This document shows, piece by piece, positions 1-11,118 of a stretch of 64,000 nucleotides of DNA. The notes below the pieces were generated by a model. That model was not told the DNA's origin. It worked only from the letters and a program-made list of their open reading frames with translations, and made no database searches. Origin of the DNA: Camarhynchus parvulus (lineage: Eukaryota; Chordata; Aves; Passeriformes; Thraupidae); the NCBI RefSeq assembly GCF_901933205.1, contig NC_044571.1, positions 8,781,420-8,845,419 of the forward strand, read 5' to 3'. Each line of letters begins with the position of its first letter. Within the stretch, counting starts at the first letter, position 1. The translations under genes and the position numbers were made by a program.

Positions 1-2755
1 GATGAGGGACACAAGTGACACTTGTGTGGAATGTCCCCTGTGGGGAAGAAGAGCTCAGCAAGGCTCTTACTCATCACTTTGGTACCTGAGAACCTGCAGG
101 CTTTAGGAAGTGAAGTCTCTCTGACTCTTCTCTTTTTCCATTTCAGTGTTTTCCTTCCACCTTGCATTTTGCAGTCCTCTCCAAGCCCAGCCCAGCCTGC
201 AGACCTGCACAGGATCCTTTATCCCTCAGACCCCCTTAGGGAGGTTGTCATGGCAGTTCCATGATGGAGCTATAAGGACTGCGCCAGTCACACAAACCCA
301 AACTGTCGGGTACCTGTCACCAATTCCCCGACTTCTGGGACTCTGGCTGGGCCCTCCCAGGGGGCTCCCCTGTCAGGGGACACCCTCCTGGAGTGGTCTT
401 GTGTCAGGAAAGAGAGATGCACTGGATTTTTTTGGTCTTCAGGTTCTTGTTTATTGTATCTTATCTAGAGTTTTGCATGCTGTCCACACCAGGCTTAGCG
501 CACTGGAAAAGCACCACAGAAATGGCCAACAGTCTATTGTTCCAAGGTCTTTTAAGGCTAAACTATCCAATTAAGAACTGACACCTAGATGATTCTCCCT
601 TTTAACACAATAACTGATCCCCAAAAGCCTGCAACTTTTCCACCCAATTACAAAATGCCACCCAAACCCATGGAGAAGAAGGAAGAAGAAGCATGAAGAA
701 GAAACCCAGGACAACACCCTGTGCCCTCCATCTTGCTGCCATCCACAACATACTAAAAATCCCAAAACCTAAATTTCTCACCAAGTGACACACCTACACT
801 ACTCTCTATCATCTATTTCACACTTTTGTGGATTTATCTTGAAGTCTGGGAAACTTTCTCCATGAATGAGGGTCAAAGTCAGTGCTGCCCTGGGGGTCAG
901 GGCACCCCAGAGCAGACAGGGAAATATTCCCAGTGCTCTGGGTTTCCACACCAAACTAGATTGTAAACTGCCTTTTACTGGGTTCTGGTGCCTTCACAAG
1001 CCCAGCAAGGGCCTCTATGATCCTCATGAATCACTGACATTGTGTTATTTCTGTGCAGGACAATGAAGACCCAGGGTGGGTGCACCAAGGAAGGGATACC
1101 ATAAGGAAAGACTTCCCCATTCCCATGCAGGAATAAAAGAACCAGGCACACTTTCTGGGATGTGTTTTGATGCAGAATTTGGTATTTAGTGCCTGGATAA
1201 CATTACTGACCTTCAGAGCTTTGCTGTAGTCAGTAAAGTAGTATCAAATAAAATAAAAAAGTTCTACATTTGCTTTCTCCTGAAGATCTTTCTGTCAAAT
1301 TGGGTCAACTTCTAAGTAAAGCAGGAGATCGTTTTAGTCTGTCAGCATTGCAAAACTAGCCTGGTATTTGAAAATTTGAAAATTACTTGTGCTTGAAAAT
1401 GATGTGGACTCTGGATTTGGCAGGCAGTACTGTTTAAGATCTAATGGTATATAATTCAAAACCTGAACCTTTCTGCTTTGCTGAACTTACCATTATTTTA
1501 GCAAATGTTTGTTTTGGTGGGGTCTTGGGGGTAATATGAGCACATGAAAGCTCCATAATGATATTTTTTCCAATACTGAAAATAAAAAATAAGCCAACAT
1601 CTCCTTAGTGTTTTAAGTAGTAGCATTTGCCATCTTTATAAAAATTCTATTATAGACATGGAAACAGATCATAAAACTGCTCTGCCCAGATCTGCAGGGG
1701 AATCAAACAGATGGCAGATCCCACTGCAGTTTGGATGAAGATTTCACAGCTAGATATGCAAGAGAATAGTCAAGGTCAGTGATGAGGTGAAAACCATGCC
1801 CAGATTTTTTTCAGCTATGTGGCATGTACATCCTTCTCACACATTTAGAGGAAATGCACCAAACCCAGAAATTTTTTCACAACGAGGAGCAAATGCCCTT
1901 AGTGTAAGAGAATATTGCAACAGGGAAACCATGTGCTTGCTCAATGGTCATTTCTTAAATTAAAATTAAAACTATTTTTTCAAAATTTTTTTTGTGTATG
2001 TGCTAATATGTATTTTTTAAATTCAGTTATATCTGAAGGTGGTCATACACTAGATTGTAAATTATAGTATTTGTGAATTTTGGCAACCAAAATGATTCTC
2101 AAATAAGGGTTATTGTTATTCAATCAGTTCTGGGACCAACATGCATGTGGAATTCAGCAGATGATTTTTTTTTCCTTCATGCTTGTGTCTTTTATGCCCT
2201 CACAAATGTCTGAATTGAGAATTTATGGCTTTAAATGGAAAACTTCCTCCCTGATTTGTTGTGTTCTTTTAAAAACAAAAACCCCAAGCAATCTAGTTTG
2301 TGATATACATCAGGCTCAGCTACACAGATCTGGAGGCTGTATTTCTCTCTTGTTTATGTCATCAGTCTGGTTTTAGTTAATTTTCATTTCCAGATGTCTC
2401 TTGAGCATGTTGGGTTGATTTTTTTTTCCTGGTGGTTAACAGGATATAAATTACCTTGATAGGACAGAGCTGTTTGCTCTGTTTTACTTGTTTAATTTCT
2501 GGATACGTTTTACTAAGCCTGATCCCTCATCATCACAAAATAGATTTTACTGGCTTAGAACATAGATTTTACTGCAGTTATTTACTGGCATGAAATATGC
2601 ACAACTCAGTGAAGAATCACACTTGCAGTCTGCGTGCTTGTTTTTTCTGTCATTAAAAGGGCACAAAGACCTGCTCTGGCAAGGGCTGGGCTCAGCTCTC
2701 AGAGCACTGAGGAGCACAAGGACTCCAGGGAGCCTGGCTGAAAGGACAAAGCTGT
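1..2755. other. Intergenic, nothing recognised
   Basis: The sequence is AT-rich with only short chance open frames. I see no CpG island, RNA gene or mobile element. Confidence 0.6.
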
Positions 2756-3027
2756 GGGAGGCTGACTCCTGCTTGCTAGGTCGGGATATCACCTAAGGTG
2801 GCAGAGGGCATGTATAACAGTGCCAAAATCAAGCTGATGAATGGCTGCATCATTGAATTTGGATGCAGAACGAGGGTCAAGTTGGGAACAGTCCAGTTCA
2901 TGCCATCTAAGCAGGATGGGATCAGGGCATTTTGTAATCAACACTTATTAAGGCCCTGTTTTATTCCAAAACTACAGCCAGGGAGGCTGACTCCTACTTG
3001 CTAGGTTCGGATAACACCTGAGGTGGC
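2756..3027 (+). repeat. 47-bp direct repeats flanking a duplicated 169-bp block
   Basis: Direct repeats at 2756-2802 and 2981-3027 (about 5 mismatches, both containing GGAGGCTGACTCCT) enclose a block at 2802-2970. That block is nearly the same as 4129-4307. The arrangement is that of an inserted copy flanked by a long duplication of its target. Confidence 0.88.
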
Positions 3028-4128
3028 TTCAGATACTAAACATGGGAGGCAAAGGTTTTAGTTTTACTCATTTCCAGTGAAAGAGGTGCTGTAGAGCAGC
3101 TTCAGACCTGCAGTGGGGTCCCTGCCAAGCAAATCACTCCTGCACTGCATCATCTTCTGCTGAATCACTTCTTGTCCTGAGGTTTCCCCCTGAGGGAGTA
3201 AAGGACACTGCCAGTGTCCCAGCAGCTCCTCCAGCTTTTTCCCTGCAGGAGTGTCTGAAGAGGGGTGTTTGGGGTGCAGGGGTGTCTCTTGTGCCTTGGT
3301 GGACTTGAGCAGAGCCCCACAGCATTTCTGCAGTTTCAGGGGGACCAGGGGTGTGGAATTGTGGGGTTATCCAATAAGGCACTGCAGCAATCCAATACTT
3401 CCCAGTGCCTTCCCAAAGAGCTGGTGCAGGGACACTCACACCTTGCACACAGGGATCCCAGGGCATCTTGTGCTTTCTGCTGGAGCCTTTGAGAACTTAA
3501 AGAGGTGAGATCCAGCAATCTTAGAAAAAGCTTGAGAACTGGTCCTCCAAGAAGAAAATCTGAGTGGCAGGGAGGGCCCCAGGTTTGTCCTGTGCTGCCA
3601 TTTCCCCATTGGTAGCTAATGTTGAACTCCAGGCCATCAAAAACAATAGAAGTGCTTTTAAAATTTTCCAGAGCTTAAATACTACACACAGTCACTACTA
3701 CTGCTTTTCTGACCACAAAACAGGCCCTGATTTGGAGGCCTGCTCTTTGTAGCTACCATCTGCAGACAGGCCTTGCTAGGACAAATCAACTTGCTGCAAC
3801 ATTTGCTTAATTTAGGGACCAGATGCAAGTGCTTTTAGGGCACCTCCCTCCTGCTGACCAGCTCACCTGAACGCAGGTGGAGGAAAGCAGTCCCAGAGCA
3901 CATCCCAACAACCAGCAGCACAGATGCACACACCAACTGCTGTCATTGAGGTTCCATATTCATGGTTATTCAGACTTGCACTGACAACCACACTATTTTT
4001 GGCTCTGTGCTAGTCAGCCGAGGTGCTGAGCTCCTGCTGATCAAGGATCACGAAGGAGATGATGCAGCAAATGAGATTTGTATGCTGGAAGTCACTCGTG
4101 CTTTGAGAGCCTGCCAAAAATAATGTTT

Positions 4129-4307
4129 CAGAGGGCATGTATAACACTGCCAAAATCAAGCTGATGAATGGCTGTATCATTGAATTTGGATGCAGAACGA
4201 GGGTCAAGTTGGGAACAGTCTAGCAATAGGCCATTCATGCAATCTAAGCAGGATGGGATCAGGGCACTTTGTAATCAACACTTATTAAAGCCCTGTTTTA
4301 TTCCAAA
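4129..4307 (+). repeat. Second copy of the duplicated block
   Basis: This 179-base stretch matches 2802-2970 in the same orientation, with a few substitutions and a 10-base insertion around AGCAATAGGC. It lacks the 47-bp flanking repeats and may be the source. It could also be a dispersed repeat family with two local members. Confidence 0.88.
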
Positions 4308-7300
4308 GTGCAGTAGAAAGAGGGCAGAGAGAAATTAAGTCTGGAAGGTAGATTACAAGGGAATTTTAAGGCTCTGTGGTTCCAGTCTTATCTGATTTTT
4401 TGGGAGTTTCCTCTAGTTAGGCGCAATAAAACAAGGAAATGCTGATAGTCTCTTCAGAAACCTGTACACATCCAGGAGTGTATTCTGCAACACTGCTGTT
4501 CAGTCTTTTCTTCCAGTAGAATTGTTCATGGTTAATATTAATTCAAAACACGGGAATAAGAAGTCTGTAGATTAAATGCTGCACGCTATTTTGCCTGAAG
4601 ATGTGAGGAGTTTGAATTTTAAAAATGAAGCTTAGCTCTGAAAGTGTACAGCCTCGCTTTTCATTTTTTATTGAGGAATTTTATCTCCCTGGGTAACACG
4701 CAGGTGCAGCAAGAAGTGCATCACTTTTTCCTATCTAGAGAAAGGTGGTGAGGAAAAGCACAGATCAGGCACAGAGAGTGTCAGGTCTTGACTGAATACC
4801 CTCCCCTCTTAGCTTTTGCTTTTCAGTTCTGTTTACATTTTCCCTTTAACCAGTAGGTGCTTTCCCACTGATTTTGCTTGAAAGAGCTTTTTTTATGACC
4901 AGTCACTTTGGATTGAAGCCAGTTTTAACCACTTTTATAGTCAAGGACCTTGTGACCAAGAAGAATATCATGTTCAGGTTCACCATGACAATTGAGGGCT
5001 CACATCAGAGACAATGCTGCCTAAAATAACCACCAACCACAGTTCTGCTAATTGTCATTATCTTATGAAAAGTGCAGTATCATTTCTAGCATACTCAAAC
5101 AACAGGACATGGAAGTGTGTTGGGAATGTCACAGACAATTCAATTAAAATAACTGGAGGTGTGGTAATTGTTGCTATAACCTTCTGTGGTTTTTGTGACC
5201 TCAGTGGCATCTTACACCTGAGTCATGAGCTCCCAGGGTGACAACAAACCACTTCCAAACCACAGAAAAAGGCCAAATCCATGGTGTGGAATTGTATCCA
5301 GATGGGAACATAACAGGCAGATGACTAAGAAAACCACTTAATGTAAATTAGTTGTTTATGCCCAGAAATCTCATGTGAGAGAGCTCTTGATGGAATTGGC
5401 TCAATGGAAGACAGAAAACAATAAGAGAATAACAAACCTGTAATTAAATAGAGTTTGCAGCTGAGGCTATCTATCCAAAATCATCTGTTTAGTGTTGCCA
5501 TAATACCTAGTGATGGACAAATCCATCCTATTGTACCTGGACATACTGGTTTAATAGATATTTGTCAGTTCTACATCCATGCTTAGGTTACTAAATGACT
5601 CATATGAGGCAAATTAAATCTCATGGCAGAATATTACATTAGAAACATTAGCTAAGCCTTATAGACCCGAATAATTGCAGAGCTATTCCAAGTCACAAGT
5701 GATGATTTATGCCTGTCTTTTTATTAATTTATTGCCTGCCCCTAAATTGGAGAGTTGCTCTTCAGGAAAAATATCTCCGTTACAAAAAGAGCTGAACTCC
5801 AGAAGACAGAGGATTTTGATTCAAGATAGCAAAGAGGGTAATAAGGATTGAAGAGTTGCAAGTGATGAATTACTTTGCAGTTTGAATTCAGCTCCAGCAG
5901 AAATCTTGCCAAGATACCCAATTCTCTTTCCACACTTATCTCTGGACAGCAGGGCTGGTAGCTGTCCATTTCATCAGACAGGAGTCAGGCTTTGAACCAT
6001 GTACTAAATGGTTATCAGTGCCTCCCCCTCCCAACCAAACAGCTCCATCTCAGTGATCTTTAAGGTCAAAGCTGGAGTCGGGCAGTGCACATAAAGAGTT
6101 TTACTCAGCTGCACCCTCCCAGCTCCTGCTCAGGCATCTCATCCTGTGCTCCTGCTCAGGACAACAAGCACCTTGATTCTAGTCAAGGACTTCATCACTT
6201 CTCAAGGATTCCTCCTCTTCCTCACCACTGCCAGGCATCCATCACGTGGGTCTGGACTGAAAGTGTTGCCTGCTTTGTTCCCTGCTCTCTCTGTGCTTCC
6301 TCACGCTCTCCCAAACACCTCCTGCCCACACAGTGAGGGTTAAACCACGTTGGTACCAACTCCTGCAGTGTGGATTTGTGCATGTGCAAGCACTGATGAA
6401 CAGCCCCTCTCCACATTTCCCTGTGAACAAACAGTGGCCACTCAAATGTTTGCTTAAACACAAATGGATTTAAGCCTGGCTGAGCAGGATCTCTGTCTGC
6501 TTAGGCACAAATATTTGAGGGGATCTTTCTCCATCATTTTCCCAGCTAATTTCCAGCTTCATACTTAACTGATTGATGACTCACTGTCAGTGTCCATGAC
6601 CAAGAAACACTGACAGTCTCTAGAGGGAAGTTTATTTCATTCTCCCAGGCCACACTGAGGGTGATGATGCTGCAAAGCCCGGAGGGTGAAGGTTGGCCTT
6701 CACAGGAGGGAGGAAGAATAAGTGGCTTTCATTAGACAAAGAAGACATATTTTTAAAGGTCAGATCTCTCATCAATTTCCTAGCTACAATCCAACCAGTG
6801 CTTTGAAATGCATTGCTACTCTAGCTGTAAATAACAAAACCTAAATTTAGGCCAGTTTATGAAGCAGCACTCAACACTATAGCTTTCATGGCATCTCCTC
6901 ATTTGAGACCTGTAAGAAGCAAATTTACCCCAAGAGATGTTGCCTTACAACAGGTGTCAGATTCTCTTAGAATCTGAGATTGGAAGTGAACACCTTGGCA
7001 ATGGTGAAAAGTGCTTTGTGTTTGGAGAGCAGCAAGTTAAATGCCTAGCCTGCATCCATTTTTCCTGCTTCAGCTGAGCAGCAGTGCTAAAAACAGCCCA
7101 AAACACCAACAGCTTGCCTGCTTTTATGAATTCAGGTTGCCCTAATTTATAATGCTGTATGTGCATACCCATGAGCAGCTATTGTGGGTGAATGGGGAGC
7201 TGAACTCCACCCAGAAAAACTGGAGTGTGTTTGTGGGCTGGTGCTGGCTTGGAGGGACATTGGCAAAGGTTGGTTAATGCAGCTGCAAAAAATGTGGCTC

Positions 7301-9268
7301 ACACATCAGAAAATAGGGCTGTGATGCATTTGGAGGAGCCAGCTGTGCTTTATGAATAGGGGAGTGGGTCATGCTGCTGGACAGGGTAAAGCTGTAAATG
7401 TTGTGTATGGATAATGTGGAAGAAGAGCTACATGGATAGACTTGCCTTTGCCATGTTAGGAATGGTCTAACCTAACCAGCTCAGTGGCCTTTTTCATATA
7501 ATTTATCAAACTGAATAATAGAGCAAGCATAAATTGAAAGCAAGCATGCTACTTGGTTTATTTACAAAGCTAATAGAAATGCAAAAAATACAGTAATCAA
7601 ATTATGTTCTCAAGTAAAAATGAATCAATAGATTAATAGCTTCAAAGTGCTTCCATACCAAATTAACACAATAAGCAATCAAATCAAATGATGAGGCTGT
7701 CACTTTCACTCTCAGCCCTTGTCACTAATGAAGTTATGCCAAGAGAATCAGAAGAGTTGTTTTCAGACCACAAGTGTCTGGCATCCAACCCAAAACACTC
7801 CTTTCACTTGTCTGGGGAGCAGCACAGGTCTCACCACCTGTTTGATCTGGACTTTGGCTCTTACCAGGCAAGAATGAGAGAGCTGAGCAATATTCCTCTT
7901 TCAACACAAGAAGTGCTCAGCTATCCAGGAGTAAACAGTGATTCTTGCCATAACATTTTTTAAAGCCCTGTGGCTGTTTCAGGGAGATGGGTGTCATTAC
8001 CAGTTCCCCTGTCCTTGCACACAGTATGTGGGATAGTAGGTCCACCCTCTAGCACAGGTGGGATTGCTAAATCCTGCATGATGCAGCTTTAGAACAGCTT
8101 TTGTCCTCAGCAGAACTTCTGACTAACTCAGTGTCAGGCTGACATCATTTATTTTTATGAAGCTGTGAAAGGTGTTTCTCCTTGAGCTGTACACAAACAT
8201 TCATTTGTAACTGGGGGAGGAGGGTGGCAGGTGGAAGAGAGAAAATACAAGGGCTGAAGTCAACCTGGAAGTGGAGCAATTGAGTGAGGAACCTGCAGCT
8301 GTGCCCAGAAGCTGAGCAAGGGCACTCTGGCCTGTGCTGGACCATCCCCAGGAGCCAGGAAAGTGCCCACTGGCCCAGGCTGAATCCCTGGAGTGGAACT
8401 GCTCAGATGCCACTTGATTCCTGCTGCTGACACACAGATTAAAGGAGGCAATATGGAAAAATAGAGAGAACTGGAGAGAATATTGCTCAACAGTCCCCAG
8501 GTAAATGGGCACTAGGAGAGGCTGTGTTTTCTGATGACCACAGTATTCACTTCCTGAAACAAAACTGAACCCCAGTGAGTGCTGGGGACAAGGGCTGGAT
8601 TTATCCTCCATAGGGCAGTGCTGAGATAATATTTCTGGATGTTTCTGTCACTAAAATATCTCACTAGGAGAGTACAAAGGCAGATACTAGTGAGTTTATC
8701 AAAAGAAAGAGCTTTCAACCCATCAGGGAGCAACAATGTGCTGTCCAAGGAATATGAAGATAAGCTACTCTAATTTCATGCTGTGTTATTTTATTCCATA
8801 AGACAAACTATTACTTGCTTTCATAAATTTATAACGATGACCATACAAATTATGGTTTGATGTCACAGTCAGTCTCTTGGCTTAGCTAGCAGGGGAGAGG
8901 AAAAGGTAATTGCAAAATGTACAATGACAATAAAACAGTAAAGCTAGGTGGTTATGTTAGCCATTATTTCTGATGTGTGAATGTTTCCACTACAGCTAAT
9001 TTTCTAGAGGAAATTGGAAATTTCTTTTAAAGAAAAATCCTTTCTGGAGTCCTAATAAGGGCCAGAGGAAATGGATGGTAAAGCCTCTCATGGCAAGTTG
9101 GGTAAGCAGCATGAAGGAGCAGTAGCAGGGGAGTTTGCTGGGATGTCACTTGTTGCTTGTTGACAGCTTCAAGGAGAGGATGTGAGCCAAGGATCAACTG
9201 TGACCAGAGCAGGGATCAGCCTGGTGGTCCTGGCTGGGGGAGAAGCTGGAGTGTTGCAGTCTTCAGAT
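4308..9268. other. Intergenic, nothing recognised
   Basis: AT-rich unique-looking sequence with open frames under 100 codons except one of 136 codons (8611-8201, minus) that resembles no known protein. The stretch 3028-4128 is similar. Confidence 0.6.
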
Positions 9269-9273
9269 ATACA

Positions 9274-9949
9274 TGTCCCAGATTGCAAGGCAAGATGTAT
9301 TCTATCACCATCTTATGGCAGTTGTCTTTTCTCTAGTGGGCAGTTTGCCTTATCTCTCTCTCTGAGTGACCACATTCACACCTCCCTCAGGAGGGGACGT
9401 CTGCTGATAACAGACTATTGAATGTCACTGCGTGGCTGATAAGAACTGTAACATCCCATTGGGAGATGCTCCGCCCAGAGGGAGGAGCCAAGCATTCTTA
9501 CAGGGATATAATCCAGAGGTTCTGAAACACCGGCATGGCTTTCTCCACTGGATTCCCCAGAGGAACAGCAGCTGCCTCTTCCTCCACTGGATCTTCAGAG
9601 GAAGACTACATCCTTCTCTACAGGACCCCCTTGCTCCAACAGAACCACACCTGACACTCCAGGAGGGCTGCAGCCACAATTCCAATGGGACTGCTACCAA
9701 CACCCTGACCCACAGGTGCCAGGTTGGGTTCTGACTCTGTCAGTGCTGTTTTAGTGTACTGCATTGTTTATTTTATACTTTTACTTTCTTCCCTATTAAA
9801 GAACTCTTATTTCCTGCTCCCATTTTTTTTGCCTGAGGGCCCCTTAATTTAAAATTTATACAATTCAGGGGTGGGGGGGGGTTACAGTCTCCATTTCAGG
9901 GGAGGCTCCTGCCTTCCTTAGCAGGCACCTGTCTTTCCAAACCAAGACA
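9274..9949 (+). mobile_element. Solo LTR, ERVL-like, with 5-bp target-site duplication
   Basis: It starts TGTCCCAGATTGC and ends CCAAGACA, and is flanked by ATACA at 9269-9273 and 9950-9954. ATTAAA at 9795-9800 is the likely poly(A) signal, and a G-rich run lies near 9872-9880. It is the sister of the LTR at 63146-63823; by eye there are roughly 15-20 differences in the first 220 bases. Short open frames inside it are not genes. Confidence 0.9.
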
Positions 9950-9954
9950 ATACA

Positions 9955-10838
9955 GTAAACAAACAATGCAAGGAATCAGTTCAACAACTCCTCTGAGCAG
10001 ATCAACACCAGCAGCAAGAAGAAATTTCCAGCAGATAGTGAGAGGAAAGCCCCCACATCAAATCTGTGTGGGTGGTTAGCAGGAGTGCAGTGACCTTCTT
10101 TTGGGTATTGCTCTAAAATGTTGGGAAGTCACTGAGGACAACCTCTCTGGGACAATGGCATTGACTTTAGTAACTCTTTAAAGTGAGGATGAGCCAACAG
10201 AAGGTGGGTTGTGGTACAAAATAAAATGTTCTAGGGTGTTCTGACTATTGAAGTAGGTGCTTGTTTAACATGGCTGGGAATACTGTTATTAAAATAAATA
10301 TTTGTTGCTAAGATACCCTGTTAGTTCAATAGCCTTGAAATCCAGTTTGTGTCATTAGACTGGAGGTGCAGATATTTTATAAATATGTCATTGCAGGGAT
10401 TGCAGGCAGACCTGGGAGGCAGGGAGGGAACTCCTCAAACACTAATAAGAAATAAAACAGCTGCTAGCAGCAGCTCTGACCTTCAGGGCAAAGCTATCCT
10501 TGGAAAGCAAGCAGCTTGCTGAGTGGGAGGAAGGGCAAGAAGGAAAACAGGGGTAAGAGAGAAGGGAGAAAAGGAGCAGGATAGCCACAAGGGAAGGCAG
10601 CAAACTGCCTGATAAATGCCACCTCATTTGGGCTTTGTTCACATCAGCCTGTGAGGAGGAGTAGCAGAGGCAGAGCCTGGAAACAGAGGGGTGGAGGGGT
10701 GGTCTTCTGGCAGCCAGAATTCCTCACCCTTACTGCAGGACATTGGGTCTGCCCTGGGATGGTCCCATGAGCTGGGCTCCAGTCAGTGGCTGCAGCGCCA
10801 CAGATGTGCTCCTACACTGGGACCCAGAGAGGGCATTG
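9955..10838. other. Intergenic, nothing recognised
   Basis: No gene, repeat or RNA was recognised in this stretch. Confidence 0.6.
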
Positions 10839-10914
10839 TCCAAGCATAAACAAGCACCCAGGTATCAGGTTCTTCATCCAAGCATAAACAAGCACCAAAA
10901 TATCAGGTTCTTCA
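10839..10914 (+). repeat. 38-bp tandem duplication
   Basis: Two adjacent units each begin CCAAGCATAAACAAGCACC and end TATCAGGTTCTTCAT, with a few differences. They lie directly before the CR1 3' end. Confidence 0.9.
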
Positions 10915-10917
10915 TCC

Positions 10918-11118
10918 AGAGCATGGCTGGGCACTGGCACAGGCTTCCCAGGGCAGTGGTCAAAGCTCCAAGCCTGACAGAGCTCAAGAAGTGTTTGGAC
11001 AGAGCTGTCAGGCACATGGTGGGACTCTTGGAGCTGTCCTGTGTGGGGCCAGGAGCTGGATTTTGATGATCCTTGTGGGTCTCTTCCAACTCAGAATATT
11101 CTAGGACTCTGTGATCTA
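10918..11118 (+). mobile_element. CR1 LINE 3' end
   Basis: The plus strand reads HWHRLPRAVVKAPSLTELKK, the conserved C-terminal part of CR1 ORF2, followed by GGTCTCTTCCAACTCAGAATATTCTAGGACTCTGTGATC-like 3' tail sequence. It is 5'-truncated. Confidence 0.88.

Noticed and set aside
9432..9734. 100-codon open frame in the LTR at 9274-9949
   Set aside because: The sister LTR at 63146-63823 does not keep the frame, and solo LTRs encode no protein of this kind.
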